DNA of 64,000 bases from Paraliobacillus zengyii (GCF_003268595.1 NZ_CP029797.1:2191501-2255500); one strand, 5' to 3'; shown: positions 9,481-18,454, counted from the stretch's first letter. Translations and numbers: made by a program. Notes: generated by a model from the sequence alone, not told the origin.

Positions 9481-10584
9481 TTATCCCCTTCTATAAAACG
9501 GTGTAGCAATTACTTTAGCTTGGACTTGCTTTTTTCTAATTTGTACATTTACGAGACTTCCTTCTATTGCATAATCTGCTGCTATTAGTGCTAAACCAAT
9601 ATTTTTATTTAAAGTTGGTGATTGTGTTCCGCTCGTAATAAATCCTATTTCTTCCTCTTGATTCATAACTGAGTAACCATGACGCGGTATCCCTTTTCCG
9701 ACCATTTCTATCCCTACCAATTTACGTTGTGGACCCTCTTTTTTTTGGTGTAGTAATAACTTTTTACCTATAAAATCATTTTTTTTATTTGTTTTAACCG
9801 CAAACCCTAGTCCTGCTTCAATTGGTGAAATAGTTGAGCTCAGTTCTTGACCATACAATGCTAAATTAGCCTCAAACCTTAATGTATCTCTTGCGCCAAG
9901 ACCAATCGGTTGAATCCCTTCGTCTTTACCTGCCTCGATGATTGTTTTCCATAGTGCTACACCACTATTCACTGCAATATATATTTCAAAACCATCTTCA
10001 CCCGTGTAACCTGTTCGCGCGATCAGTGCTTTGTCATCTAATCCATTAAAAGATACATCTTGTGAAAATTCAAAAAACTTAATATTAGCTAATTTCTTAT
10101 CAATTACTTTTTGCAACACTTGTTCAGCCTTTGGCCCTTGTATAGCTAATTGAACGAATTTTTCTGATTGATTCGTGATCGTTACCTGCTCCACTTTATG
10201 TTTCATTAACCAGTTAAAATCTTTTATTATATTAGCAGCATTCACTACTAATAAATACTTCTCATTAGCTAACTGATAAACAATTAGGTCATCCACAGTT
10301 CCACCATCTGGATAACACATAATTGTGTATTGCGCATGATTTGAGCTAAGATTTGACAGATCATTTGTAAGCATCTTTTGCAAGAAAGCTTCTGCTTCTT
10401 TTCCTTCTACAAGTATTTCTCCCATATGTGATACATCAAACAAACCGACTTTATTTCTTGTTACATGATGTTCATTTTTGATACCAGTAAAATAGACTGG
10501 TAATGCCCATCCACCAAAATCAATTGTTTTAGCATTGAATTTTTCATACTCGGAGAATAATGGTGTTTTCTTCAATTCTTCCAT
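9481..10584 (-). CDS. gcvT: Aminomethyltransferase (T-protein)
   Basis: 367 residues. It transfers the aminomethyl carbon from lipoyl-H-protein to tetrahydrofolate, giving methylene-THF and ammonia. Typical motifs: FGGWALPVYFTGI, GLFDVSHMGEI with the folate-site region, TGYTGEDGFEIY and GLGARDTLRFEA. ATG at 10584 lies 12 bases after GAGAGGGG. First gene of the gcv operon, directly downstream of a glycine riboswitch and its terminator hairpin. Confidence 0.95.
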   Translation of the reverse strand: MEELKKTPLFSEYEKFNAKTIDFGGWALPVYFTGIKNEHHVTRNKVGLFDVSHMGEILVEGKEAEAFLQKMLTNDLSNLSSNHAQYTIMCYPDGGTVDDLIVYQLANEKYLLVVNAANIIKDFNWLMKHKVEQVTITNQSEKFVQLAIQGPKAEQVLQKVIDKKLANIKFFEFSQDVSFNGLDDKALIARTGYTGEDGFEIYIAVNSGVALWKTIIEAGKDEGIQPIGLGARDTLRFEANLALYGQELSSTISPIEAGLGFAVKTNKKNDFIGKKLLLHQKKEGPQRKLVGIEMVGKGIPRHGYSVMNQEEEIGFITSGTQSPTLNKNIGLALIAADYAIEGSLVNVQIRKKQVQAKVIATPFYRRG

Positions 10585-10626
10585 TTACTCAAAACCCCTC
10601 TCAAACTTAAATTAGTCAAATAAAAA

Positions 10627-10832
10627 GACAGGTGAAATTATCATATTTATGATAATTTCCCTGTCCTTGTACCAGAAAGATTCATCCATCTTTTCAATGG
10701 ACTTGCTTCTTGGGTAGTTTATTCATTGATAAACATTCTCCAGAGTTGCGTCAGATAAAAGTCTTTTTTGCCTGAGAGATTCGTATTACATACTTGCTCC
10801 TTCGGCGTCACATTATAGTGATCTCTCCTATT
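10627..10832 (-). promoter_or_regulatory. Tandem glycine riboswitch with expression platform
   Basis: Minus-strand leader of gcvT. Aptamer 1 spans about 10832-10745 with GGAGAGATC, the core CGCCGAAGGAGCAAG and closing CTCTCAGGCAAAA. Aptamer 2 spans about 10745-10659 with CTGGAGA, a GTTTA/TAAAC P3 helix, core CCCAAGAAGCAAG, then TTTCTGGTACAAGGACAGG. A hairpin follows at 10665-10627 (GACAGG...CCTGTC) with a T run. In Bacillaceae this class is an ON switch: glycine binding prevents termination, so excess glycine induces its own breakdown. Confidence 0.93.
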
Positions 10833-10982
10833 ATCTTCATTCGCTTGTAAAATTATTAAATTTGGACATACTAGAATTTACATTGTTTTTTTACTTGAAA
10901 TCAACATAATTATAGCATGATTTTAGATTAATGGCGAATGAAAACAGAAAAAAATCAAAAATAGTTCGGAAGGTGGACTTTC

Positions 10983-12653
10983 GTGGAAATTGAATTAAAA
11001 AGAGATCCGAAATTTATCGAGAGTTTAGAAGAAAAAGTAAATGCAGACGGTCCATTTAGCTCATGGGAATTGTTCGATTTATCTTATCAAGCTACTTTAA
11101 CAACTTTAACCCATGACTTTTCTGGATTACAAGCACCTAGATTATTACCACATGTTACTTTTTTATCACATCAATTATCTTGTGCTGAGCAAGTAGTAGA
11201 AGAAATGAATGGTAGAGCTATTTTAGCTGATGAAGTAGGCTTAGGAAAAACGATTGAAGCTGGATTAGTCTTAAAAGAATATATGATGCGTGGGTTAGTA
11301 AAAAAAGCACTAATTCTCGTCCCTGCATCGCTAGTTAATCAATGGGCATTAGAATTAACGCAAAAGTTTTATATTCCAGTTGTAACAACTAGAAAACGCC
11401 CAATATGGGACCAAGACAACATTATAATTACTTCAATAGATACAGCAAAAAGAGATCCACATCGAGAGATTATTCTACAACAAAAATACGACTTTGTTTT
11501 AGTAGATGAAGCACATAAATTAAAGAATCATCAAACAAAGAATTATCAATTTATTCGATCTCTACAGAAAAAATATTGTTTGTTATTAACTGCTACTCCT
11601 ATTCAAAATAAGTTAAGTGATATTTTTAATCTCGTTTCCATATTAAAACCTGGCTTTCTAGGAGATTACCAAACATTTGCAGAAAAATTCGGTAAAAACA
11701 TTAAAAATCTTGATCAAGATATACACTTGAAAAAACTTGTTCAAAAAGTAATGGTGCGTAACCTTAGACTAGAAACTGGCATTGATTGGACAAAACGAAA
11801 AGTGGAAACGATTCAAATTGAATTTACAGATGAAGAAATGCAAGCATATGAACAATTAAAAAAAATCACAATAGAAGCACCGCATTTTTCAGCAATTACT
11901 TATTTACGTGAATTATGTTCTTCACGTGAAGCTTGCTTTCTTTCGATTAAGAAAAACTTAGAGAATGATAATGCGGGTATATATGCAAATGAATACAAAG
12001 AGTTTTTAGGTAAACTAGGAGAGTTACCAAACCACTCGAAAGCAATTAAAGTGGTGGAATTAATAAAACAATCGGACGAAAAATGCATTATATTTACCGA
12101 ATACAGAGCCACGCAAGTTTATTTACAATGGTTTTTACAACAAAACAATATTACCTCTGTACCATTTAGAGGTGGATTTAAACGAGGCAAAAAAGATTGG
12201 ATGCGTCAGTTGTTTAAAGATAAAGCCCAAGTATTAATTGCGACTGAAGCTGGAGGAGAAGGAATTAATCTTCAATTCTGCAACAAAATGATTAACTATG
12301 ATTTACCATGGAATCCAATGCGTCTAGAACAAAGGATTGGTCGAATTCACCGCTATGGTCAAAAGAACGATGTACAAATTTATAATTTTGCGATCAAGAA
12401 TACAATTGAGGATCATATTCTGCGATTATTATATGAAAAAATTCATTTGTTTGAACGAGTTATTGGTAATTTAGATGCGATTCTTGCAGATTTACAATTA
12501 ACAAACCTTGAGAATGAGATGGAGAAAATATTTAAGGAATCTCAAACAGATGGTGAAGTAAGGATTAAGATGGATAATTTATCTGCGGTTATTTCAGATG
12601 CGCAATTAACTTATGAGAAGGAGAATTCACATGGCAATCGAGAATCTTCATAA
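10983..12653 (+). CDS. yqhH: SNF2-family DEAD-like ATPase YqhH
   Basis: 556 residues, Swi2/Snf2 superfamily, similar to RapA-type translocases. Walker A is ADEVGLGKT (residues 82-90), Walker B DEAH at 175-178, SAT-like motif LLTATPIQNKL near 205, and motif VI LEQRIGRIHRYGQ near 460. It probably moves on double-stranded nucleic acid or remodels a protein-DNA complex; the partner is unknown. Starts at GTG 10983 after AGGTGG. Overlaps yqhG by 23 bases, the same gene pair as in B. subtilis. Confidence 0.9.
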   Translation: MEIELKRDPKFIESLEEKVNADGPFSSWELFDLSYQATLTTLTHDFSGLQAPRLLPHVTFLSHQLSCAEQVVEEMNGRAILADEVGLGKTIEAGLVLKEYMMRGLVKKALILVPASLVNQWALELTQKFYIPVVTTRKRPIWDQDNIIITSIDTAKRDPHREIILQQKYDFVLVDEAHKLKNHQTKNYQFIRSLQKKYCLLLTATPIQNKLSDIFNLVSILKPGFLGDYQTFAEKFGKNIKNLDQDIHLKKLVQKVMVRNLRLETGIDWTKRKVETIQIEFTDEEMQAYEQLKKITIEAPHFSAITYLRELCSSREACFLSIKKNLENDNAGIYANEYKEFLGKLGELPNHSKAIKVVELIKQSDEKCIIFTEYRATQVYLQWFLQQNNITSVPFRGGFKRGKKDWMRQLFKDKAQVLIATEAGGEGINLQFCNKMINYDLPWNPMRLEQRIGRIHRYGQKNDVQIYNFAIKNTIEDHILRLLYEKIHLFERVIGNLDAILADLQLTNLENEMEKIFKESQTDGEVRIKMDNLSAVISDAQLTYEKENSHGNRESS

Positions 12654-13440
12654 TTTCCTTCATGACTTTTTTATCGCTAATCAATGTACAATAAAGGAAA
12701 ATAGTCCTGGGAAATTATCTATCCAACTAACCGATAAGATGGATGAATATATCATGAATCGTCCCTTTTATTGGCAATATATTAAAAAAATTGGACAAAA
12801 AGGAGAGCCTGGATCAATTACTTTCTTAACAGATCCCAGTTTGGAGGAGCAAGGAGCAGAGATAATACACTTTGGCAGTCCACGATTACAGCAAATTTTT
12901 CGTATGCTAAAAACACAAGGAGAAAGTGTACGACTCTATCAACAACTTAACGTCCAACAACAAACTGCTTTAATACCTTGGCTGATCTTAAATATAAAAA
13001 TAAGTTATATTGGAAAACAGAAGAGAGAAGAAATCAAATCTATTGGTATTCATATGATAAATGGGGCAATGATTGATAATATGATGGACACAATAAAGCA
13101 ATTCTCATGGCATACCACCATACCCGACTATTGTTATAACTTAAGTCCATTAATTCGATTAAACAATAGTTATCAACGAATTGTTCACTATTTAGAAACA
13201 GATCTGCTTAATAAACAGCATGATTGGGCAATTGAATCATGGCAATTCATGCAAGAAGAAAAAAAATTGTTAGATTATTTTTATCAATCTGATACAGGTG
13301 ATCAATTAATTCATTATGAAAAAGAAGCGGCAGCTATTGAGGAATTATATCAACCTAGCATCGCTATTGATATTATAAATGGTGGTATTTTTCATATTAG
13401 TCAGCCTACTTCAGGCGAAATATTACAAGGAAACAGATGA
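12631..13440 (+). CDS. yqhG: YqhG family protein
   Basis: 269 residues. ATG at 12631 is preceded by AAGGAGA; a frame-internal extension to 12613 has no ribosome site. It begins MAIENLHNFLHDFF, has no membrane segment or signal peptide, and shows no catalytic motif I recognise. It is coupled to yqhH by a 23-base overlap, and the pair is conserved in Bacillaceae, which suggests a shared task. Function unknown. Confidence 0.85.
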   Translation: MAIENLHNFLHDFFIANQCTIKENSPGKLSIQLTDKMDEYIMNRPFYWQYIKKIGQKGEPGSITFLTDPSLEEQGAEIIHFGSPRLQQIFRMLKTQGESVRLYQQLNVQQQTALIPWLILNIKISYIGKQKREEIKSIGIHMINGAMIDNMMDTIKQFSWHTTIPDYCYNLSPLIRLNNSYQRIVHYLETDLLNKQHDWAIESWQFMQEEKKLLDYFYQSDTGDQLIHYEKEAAAIEELYQPSIAIDIINGGIFHISQPTSGEILQGNR

Positions 13441-13447
13441 TTAATTA

Positions 13448-13636
13448 TTAATTATTTTTATTTTTCCACAACTTTATGGAAACAGGCAATAAACCAAACC
13501 ATTTATTAGACAATGGTTGATTGTCTTGTTTCTTTCTTTTGCGCGCTTTTCTTTGTGCTTTTCTTTCCCTTTTCGGTTTATCAATATATTTCATGAATTC
13601 TTCCGTCATATATTGTACTAGTTCAGTTCCAGACAT
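13448..13636 (-). CDS. yqzE: YqzE family small basic protein
   Basis: 62 residues. It begins MSGTELVQYMTEEFMKYIDKP, followed by a very basic stretch (RERKAQRKARKRKK) and the conserved tail NKWFGLLPVSIKLW. This pattern is that of YqzE, a small Bacillaceae protein of unknown function located near comG in B. subtilis too. ATG at 13636 with GGGAG upstream. Converges with yqhG, 7 bases apart, with no obvious terminator between them. Confidence 0.8.
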   Translation of the reverse strand: MSGTELVQYMTEEFMKYIDKPKRERKAQRKARKRKKQDNQPLSNKWFGLLPVSIKLWKNKNN

Positions 13637-13681
13637 AAAAATCTCCCTTTCTCTTGTTTTATGTCTAGGATACCCTGAAAA

Positions 13682-14176
13682 TCACCTATTTATAAGTGTC
13701 ATTATTTCTGTTACTATCTGATTAGTTGTCTTTCCATCTGTGTTTACAATTATAGATGCAGCTTCGATATATCTAGCTTCACGCTTATGTAACAGTGCTT
13801 GCTTATCTACTTCTTGATTATTCCATATCGGCCTATCCTTGTCACCCTTTAATCGATTCATTATTACTTCCCAACTTGCTTGCAAATATATTGTTTGTTG
13901 TTTTTGTAATTCTAAAATATTTTCTGGAGTTTCGATAATTCCTCCCCCTGTTGCAACAATGCAATTTTTCTTTTCTGTTTTTTTTAACATTTGATGCTCA
14001 TAATCCCTAAAAGTTTCTTCCCCATAGTTTAAAAATATATCTTTTATCTTCATTTGATAAAAACGTTCAATCATTTTATCTGTATCCTGTACAGCTACTT
14101 GCATTTTTGTACCTAGTCGGTTAGCAATCGTTGTTTTTCCACTACCCATAAAACCAATTAAATATATACTATCCAT
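13682..14176 (-). CDS. aroK: Shikimate kinase
   Basis: 164 residues, normal for the family. It phosphorylates shikimate at the 3-hydroxyl with ATP (chorismate pathway). Walker A GFMGSGKTT (residues 8-16), the DTD shikimate/Mg motif (31-33), substrate Arg57, and GGG (77-79) are present, followed by a lid region with an arginine-rich segment near 120-140. ATG at 14176 has AAGGAGT upstream. Probably co-transcribed with yqzE (45-base gap). Confidence 0.93.
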   Translation of the reverse strand: MDSIYLIGFMGSGKTTIANRLGTKMQVAVQDTDKMIERFYQMKIKDIFLNYGEETFRDYEHQMLKKTEKKNCIVATGGGIIETPENILELQKQQTIYLQASWEVIMNRLKGDKDRPIWNNQEVDKQALLHKREARYIEAASIIVNTDGKTTNQIVTEIMTLINR

Positions 14177-14328
14177 TATGTACTCCTTATGCGACTAAAT
14201 TTGCGTTCATTATATCATGATTTGGATAAAATTTCGATTTCATTAAATTTTTTTCGTGCGTTATTTTAGCCTGTAAAAACTAATTTCAACTGAAACAAAA
14301 TTAAATAACAAAAAGTAAAAGTAGGTAT

Positions 14329-14362
14329 AAAAACACTTTTTCTGCCAAATGAAATAATTTAT
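14329..14362 (+). promoter_or_regulatory. Possible ComK box upstream of comGA
   Basis: AAAA-ACACT-TTTT at 14329-14341 fits the ComK half-box AAAA-N5-TTTT exactly. A weaker second box (TGAA-ATAAT-TTAT, 14350-14362) sits after an 8-base spacer, one of the spacings ComK uses. It lies just upstream of the -35. The second box matches only 5 of 8 positions, so this is tentative. Confidence 0.45.
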
Positions 14363-14368
14363 ACAACC

Positions 14369-14397
14369 TTGCATTATTGAAAAGAGCTTTGTATAGT
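14369..14397 (+). promoter_or_regulatory. SigmaA-type promoter of the comG operon
   Basis: TTGCAT (14369-14374), 17-base spacer, TATAGT (14392-14397), ending about 25 bases before the comGA start. Confidence 0.65.
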
Positions 14398-14422
14398 AAC
14401 ATTATAAAGTGAGGTGAACCTA

Positions 14423-15418
14423 TTGAATCCTGCAGCACTCTTTTCTACTAAATTAATTCATGCTGCTTTAGAACTTGCTGCATCTGATATCCATTTTTGT
14501 CCTTTCACTTCAACAGTAAAAATATACTTTCGGATTCACGGAAAGCGAATATTTCATTATGAAATCGATTCAAAACAATATCAGGTTTTAGTAAGTTATT
14601 ATAAATTTACTGCTGGCATGGATATTGGAGAAACTCGGAGCCCCCAAAATGGTGCGATTACATTTCCATACAAGCAACAAACAATATCACTTCGATTATC
14701 CACATTACCTGTTAATGGTTCAGAAAGTCTGGCTATCCGTTTACTCCCTCAACAAGAAACAATTTCATTAAACCAATTATTTTTATTCCCCTATCAACTA
14801 AATAGTATTAAACAATGGATAACCAATCGAAGTGGTGTAATATTATTTACCGGTCCAACAGGGAGTGGTAAAACTACCACCTTATATGCCTTATTGCAGG
14901 CTCTGTTACAAGAACAATCTTACCAAACCATTACGTTAGAGGACCCGATCGAAAAGGAAATCCAAGACTTACTTCAAGTTCAAGTTAATGAAAAAAGCGG
15001 TATTACTTATCAGGCTGGATTGAAAGCTGCACTCCGACATGATCCTGATATTCTCATGGTTGGAGAAATTCGTGATGAGAAGACGGCTCAATTCGTTTTT
15101 CATGCAGCTTACACTGGACATCTTGTTTTATCTACGTTACATGCAAAAAATGCCTTTGGTACTATTCATCGACTAAATGAGATGGGAATAAGAAAGACAG
15201 ATTTAGACCAAAACTTAATTGCTGTTGCTTCTTTAGAACTATTTCCAGTCCTTACAAAAGGTCAAGTTCCTTCACGAGCAGCAATTTTAGAATTACTAGA
15301 TGGTGAAGTATTACAAGAGGCAATAAACGGTACAACTAATGAAAAAAATCCAAAATTCCATACTTTTGATCAGTTAAGGAGGAAAGCTGTTGCCTATGGA
15401 TATGCAAAGTATTCGTAA
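14423..15418 (+). CDS. comGA: Competence pseudopilus ATPase ComGA
   Basis: About 331 residues. GspE/PilB-type secretion ATPase that powers assembly of the competence pseudopilus used for DNA uptake. Visible motifs: LAASDIHF, MDIGETRSPQNG, Walker A GPTGSGKTTTLY, Asp-box TLEDPIE, Walker B ILMVGEIRD and the His box GHLVLSTLHA. The zinc-binding tetracysteine of some GspE proteins is absent, as in ComGA. GAGGTGA is best spaced for TTG 14423 rather than the in-frame GTG at 14414. First gene of comGA-GG. Confidence 0.92.
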   Translation: MNPAALFSTKLIHAALELAASDIHFCPFTSTVKIYFRIHGKRIFHYEIDSKQYQVLVSYYKFTAGMDIGETRSPQNGAITFPYKQQTISLRLSTLPVNGSESLAIRLLPQQETISLNQLFLFPYQLNSIKQWITNRSGVILFTGPTGSGKTTTLYALLQALLQEQSYQTITLEDPIEKEIQDLLQVQVNEKSGITYQAGLKAALRHDPDILMVGEIRDEKTAQFVFHAAYTGHLVLSTLHAKNAFGTIHRLNEMGIRKTDLDQNLIAVASLELFPVLTKGQVPSRAAILELLDGEVLQEAINGTTNEKNPKFHTFDQLRRKAVAYGYAKYS

Positions 15419-16454
15419 TATAGTGTTCATTAAAAAATCCACAACATTATCTTTAGATGAACAAAATAAATTTTTAATTCGATTAGCTCGTTTATTGGAG
15501 CAGCACTACACGTTACTCGATGCGCTAGTCGCTATGCAATGGAATCAAAAATGGGAGAATCATTCTAAAGAAATTATTACTACCCTTAAGGAAGGGAATT
15601 CTATTACATTAGCATTAGAACGAGCGAAATTCGACTCACAAATTATCTCCTTCTTATTTTTCTCAATGGCACATGGAGATATTAGAAAAGCATTAAAACA
15701 AAGTATTCAGTTAATAAGTCAACAATTAACTTTGATTCAGAAGTTTAAACAAGCGATCCGGTATCCATTTGTTCTTTTCATTATGTTTATTCTACTTTTA
15801 TATTTCATTAAAACATCGGTATATCCTTCTTTTATTCAACTATTTTCATCTACTGCATATACCTCAGACCTAACTATATTTTCCATTCGATTAATCAATG
15901 TTTTATTTACTGTATTTATTATTTGTTTTGTTGCAATAAGTTTAGGATTTCTATATTGGATCTATGTTAAAAAGAATTTATCAATTGAAACAAAACTTAT
16001 CATCTATGAACGTATTCCCTTAATAAAGAAAGTCATTCGACTACACACAACGTTTCTATTTTCCTTGCATTTAAGCTCTTTGTTACAAGCTGGACTGTCT
16101 TTGAAAGAATGTTTTGAGGTTCTATCTAAACAACAACAGCTTCCCCTCCTCAGTTATTATTGTGATATTTTAATGCAAGGTTTACAAAGAGGCCAAGCTA
16201 TCTCCACAATTCTTCCAAGTTGTACTCTTCTCGAACATGATATTAATGCCATTTTCCAAAAAAACGTTACGAATAATCTATTAATAAAAGATTTAAAAAT
16301 GTATGCTGATTTTTTAATCGAGCTGATTGAAATTAAAGTGAAAAAAATAATTACCCGTATTCAACCAATCTTTTTTGTTGTGATGGCTCTTAGTATTATT
16401 TTTATTTATCTTTCTTTACTATTACCAATGTTTCAACTAATAAATACAATTTAG
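15390..16454 (+). CDS. comGB: Competence pseudopilus inner-membrane platform protein ComGB
   Basis: 354 residues, GspF/PilC family. Two GspF domains (about 20-130 and 215-335) with three membrane helices (near 125-150, 165-195 and 325-350), including SLHLSSLLQAGLSLKECFEVL, typical of the second domain. It forms the membrane platform on which the pseudopilins assemble. Start is TTG 15390 with AAGGAGG 7 bases upstream, overlapping comGA by 29 bases. Confidence 0.92.
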   Translation: MPMDMQSIRNIVFIKKSTTLSLDEQNKFLIRLARLLEQHYTLLDALVAMQWNQKWENHSKEIITTLKEGNSITLALERAKFDSQIISFLFFSMAHGDIRKALKQSIQLISQQLTLIQKFKQAIRYPFVLFIMFILLLYFIKTSVYPSFIQLFSSTAYTSDLTIFSIRLINVLFTVFIICFVAISLGFLYWIYVKKNLSIETKLIIYERIPLIKKVIRLHTTFLFSLHLSSLLQAGLSLKECFEVLSKQQQLPLLSYYCDILMQGLQRGQAISTILPSCTLLEHDINAIFQKNVTNNLLIKDLKMYADFLIELIEIKVKKIITRIQPIFFVVMALSIIFIYLSLLLPMFQLINTI

Positions 16455-16457
16455 GAG

Positions 16458-16787
16458 ATGATTAAAATCAAAAATGAAAAAGGCTTTACATTAATTGAAA
16501 TGCTAATCGTTTTAGCAGTGATTACAACACTTTTAATTTTGTTAATACCTAATTTAGCCGATAAAAATGAAACTGTACAAGAAAAAGGCTGTGCTGCGTT
16601 AATTCAAATGACAGAGAATCAAATGGAATCTTACAAAATTGATCACGGGGCTTACCCAGCTACAATTTCAATTCTCGTAGATGAGCAGTACATTCAATCT
16701 GATACTTGTTCAAATGGAACCAAACAAATAGTATATGATGGAGAAGCAATTAACCATAAACTTAAAACAATTGCTGTAAATAATTAA
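16458..16787 (+). CDS. comGC: Major competence pseudopilin ComGC
   Basis: 109 residues. A class III prepilin leader (KNEKG) is cut before Phe in GFTLIEMLIVLAVI, with Glu at +5. Two cysteines (in EKGCAAL and SDTCSNG) can form the disulfide known for ComGC. It is the main pseudopilus subunit, needs prepilin peptidase ComC (not in this window), and begins 3 bases after the comGB stop. The ATG at 16458 directly abuts AGGAG, which is too close. The ribosome site would suit the ATC at 16467 (start KNEKGFTLIE) better, so a non-AUG start or re-initiation is possible. Confidence 0.88.
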   Translation: MIKIKNEKGFTLIEMLIVLAVITTLLILLIPNLADKNETVQEKGCAALIQMTENQMESYKIDHGAYPATISILVDEQYIQSDTCSNGTKQIVYDGEAINHKLKTIAVNN

Positions 16788-16790
16788 AAA

Positions 16791-17228
16791 ATGAACAAAG
16801 ATAGTGGTTTTACTATTATTGAATTATTAATTGTGTTAAGTATCCTATCGATTTTACTTGTAATAGGAACAACCTTTCATATAAAAACTTATCAAACCTA
16901 TCAATTTAATCGATGGTATCAAATATTTGAGAGTGACATTATGTTTATGCAACAACAAACGATAGCCTCCATGGGAAGTTTCTATATGCTAATAAAACCA
17001 TCCTCACATACTTATGAAATTAGAAATGGGGGTTTAGGAGAAATAATAATTGAACGTCCTATACCTGACACATGGGAAATTAAATTAGACACATTAACCA
17101 TGCCCTTATCATTTTCAACCAATGGGACAGTTAAGCAACCTGGTAAATTTCAAATAAGAACACCTTCGAATAGTTATGATATTACTTTTCCTTTTGGAAA
17201 AGGGAGGAGTTATCTAGTTGAAACATAA
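16791..17228 (+). CDS. comGD: Minor competence pseudopilin ComGD
   Basis: 145 residues. Short leader MNKDSG, then FTIIELLIVLSILSILLVIG: a type IV pilin-like N-terminus with Glu+5, followed by a polar domain. It begins 3 bases after the comGC stop and has no visible ribosome site of its own, so translation probably depends on re-initiation from comGC. Its role, by family, is a minor pseudopilin in the competence pseudopilus. Confidence 0.85.
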   Translation: MNKDSGFTIIELLIVLSILSILLVIGTTFHIKTYQTYQFNRWYQIFESDIMFMQQQTIASMGSFYMLIKPSSHTYEIRNGGLGEIIIERPIPDTWEIKLDTLTMPLSFSTNGTVKQPGKFQIRTPSNSYDITFPFGKGRSYLVET

Positions 17229-17559
17229 ACAACAAGGATTTGTTATAACTGAATTACTTGCTTCCTTCAGTATTCTAATGATGATTAGTTTCACTTTAGT
17301 CCCAATAATATTACAGCTAAGTATCGAACAGAATATTTTATTTCAAAAAAGAGATATCCAATCATTTCTACATGACGAACTTCAGAGCTTTTCAGAAAAC
17401 TCAAATTCAAGCCAAGATACTCAAAAAGATTTAGTTAGAAATAACAAAGAAGTTACCCTTTCATTTATTAAAGAAGATCCGCTATGGAAAGGATGTGCGA
17501 TATGGAATAATGTTAAAAATCAAACCGAAGAAATTTGCTTATATTATTATCCAGACTGA
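17218..17559 (+). CDS. comGE: Minor competence pseudopilin ComGE
   Basis: 113 residues. TTG start at 17218, 6 bases or so after GGGAGGAG, overlapping comGD by 11 bases. N-terminus MKHKQQGFVITELLASFSILM: leader up to Gly, then a hydrophobic pilin-like helix with Glu+5. Sequence is poorly conserved in this position of the operon; the assignment rests on the helix, length and gene order. Confidence 0.8.
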   Translation: MKHKQQGFVITELLASFSILMMISFTLVPIILQLSIEQNILFQKRDIQSFLHDELQSFSENSNSSQDTQKDLVRNNKEVTLSFIKEDPLWKGCAIWNNVKNQTEEICLYYYPD

Positions 17560-17953
17560 GAAAGGTTTCACACTCATCAGCATTCTGTTTTCACTTGCAC
17601 TAATCAGTACAACTTTAGCTTTAATACCAACAGTTTATCGGTTAATCGATCAGCAATCTTATACAGACGAATTGTCAGTCCGTCAATTTTTTCATTTTTT
17701 AAGCAATGAGATACATGAAAATGATTTTAACTATATAGATGACAATACGATACATTTAACTAAACAAACTGGAGAACATATTTTAATCTCTCCTTATCAA
17801 AATACGATTAGAAAACAAATAAATAATACTGGTCATGAAATATTAGTTCGGAACGTTAAAACATTTATTCTAGAAGAATTAAGCTTTGGTATACATGTAA
17901 CAATTACAACAATCACAGGAGAATTATATGCAAAAACAATTAGCTTTTATTAA
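17510..17953 (+). CDS. comGF: Competence pseudopilin-like protein ComGF
   Basis: About 147 residues from ATG 17510; a GTG at 17495 is also in frame. The pilin-like segment is TEKGFTLISILFSLALI; the usual Glu at +5 is Ser, a known departure in ComGF proteins. No start is well placed behind a ribosome site. The leader would be shortest if translation began at one of the ATT/ATC codons (17543-17549) just before the comGE stop. It overlaps comGE by about 50 bases and comGG by 26. Partner of the ComGE/ComGG minor pseudopilins. Confidence 0.8.
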   Translation: MLKIKPKKFAYIIIQTEKGFTLISILFSLALISTTLALIPTVYRLIDQQSYTDELSVRQFFHFLSNEIHENDFNYIDDNTIHLTKQTGEHILISPYQNTIRKQINNTGHEILVRNVKTFILEELSFGIHVTITTITGELYAKTISFY

Positions 17954-18308
17954 AAGATTACAAACAGAAAATGGTTTTTTCTTTCCTTATATAACTTTTA
18001 TTGCCGCGATTGTTTTATTAAGTGTCATTACCAGTATATCGTTATATGCGAATGAAACGAAGATGACCACCTTACAAATGGAACAAATTGTGTTAGAAAC
18101 ATTACATCAAATGGCTTATCAAAAATTCGTCAGTGAACAAAACAAAAATAGTTTCAGCCTTGACAAAGAAATACTTCAATATGAATTTCCAAATGGGATA
18201 GTCAAAATTACTTATGATGCACTCGAAAATGATGCAATACGATACAAATTTGAAGCTACAACATTATTAGGAAATAGAAAACTAAGTAAATATTTAATAA
18301 AAGATTAA
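17928..18308 (+). CDS. comGG: Competence pseudopilin-like protein ComGG
   Basis: 126 residues. ATG at 17928 has AGGAG at good spacing. Leader KRLQTENG precedes a hydrophobic helix (FFFPYITFIAAIVLLSVI) without the canonical Glu+5. Last gene of the comG operon; low sequence conservation, assigned by position, length and the helix. A tRNA gene and terminator follow. Confidence 0.8.
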   Translation: MQKQLAFIKRLQTENGFFFPYITFIAAIVLLSVITSISLYANETKMTTLQMEQIVLETLHQMAYQKFVSEQNKNSFSLDKEILQYEFPNGIVKITYDALENDAIRYKFEATTLLGNRKLSKYLIKD

Positions 18309-18371
18309 ATTTATTACATGATTTATGAATAAGAATTGAGCAAATAGTTAAAGATAACAAATGTTACTCGA

Positions 18372-18443
18372 TGGGCTATAGCCAAGCGGTAAGGCAGCGG
18401 TTTTTGGTATCGTTATTCGTTGGTTCGAATCCAGCTAGCCCAG
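18372..18443 (+). tRNA. tRNA-Gln (TTG)
   Basis: 72 bases. Acceptor TGGGCTA/TAGCCCA, D stem GCC/GGC, T arm GTTGG-TTCGAAT-CCAGC, discriminator G, no encoded CCA. The anticodon loop TTTTGGT gives TTG. The anticodon stem GCGGT/ATCGT contains two G-T pairs, and position 37 is G where A is usual for Gln. It stands alone after comGG, with a terminator 12 bases downstream. Confidence 0.88.
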
Positions 18444-18454
18444 TATTAAAACTT

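Noticed and set aside
10659..10745. Second glycine aptamer judged degenerate
   Set aside because: Its core differs from the first aptamer, but second aptamers in Bacillaceae vary in the same way, so it is probably functional.
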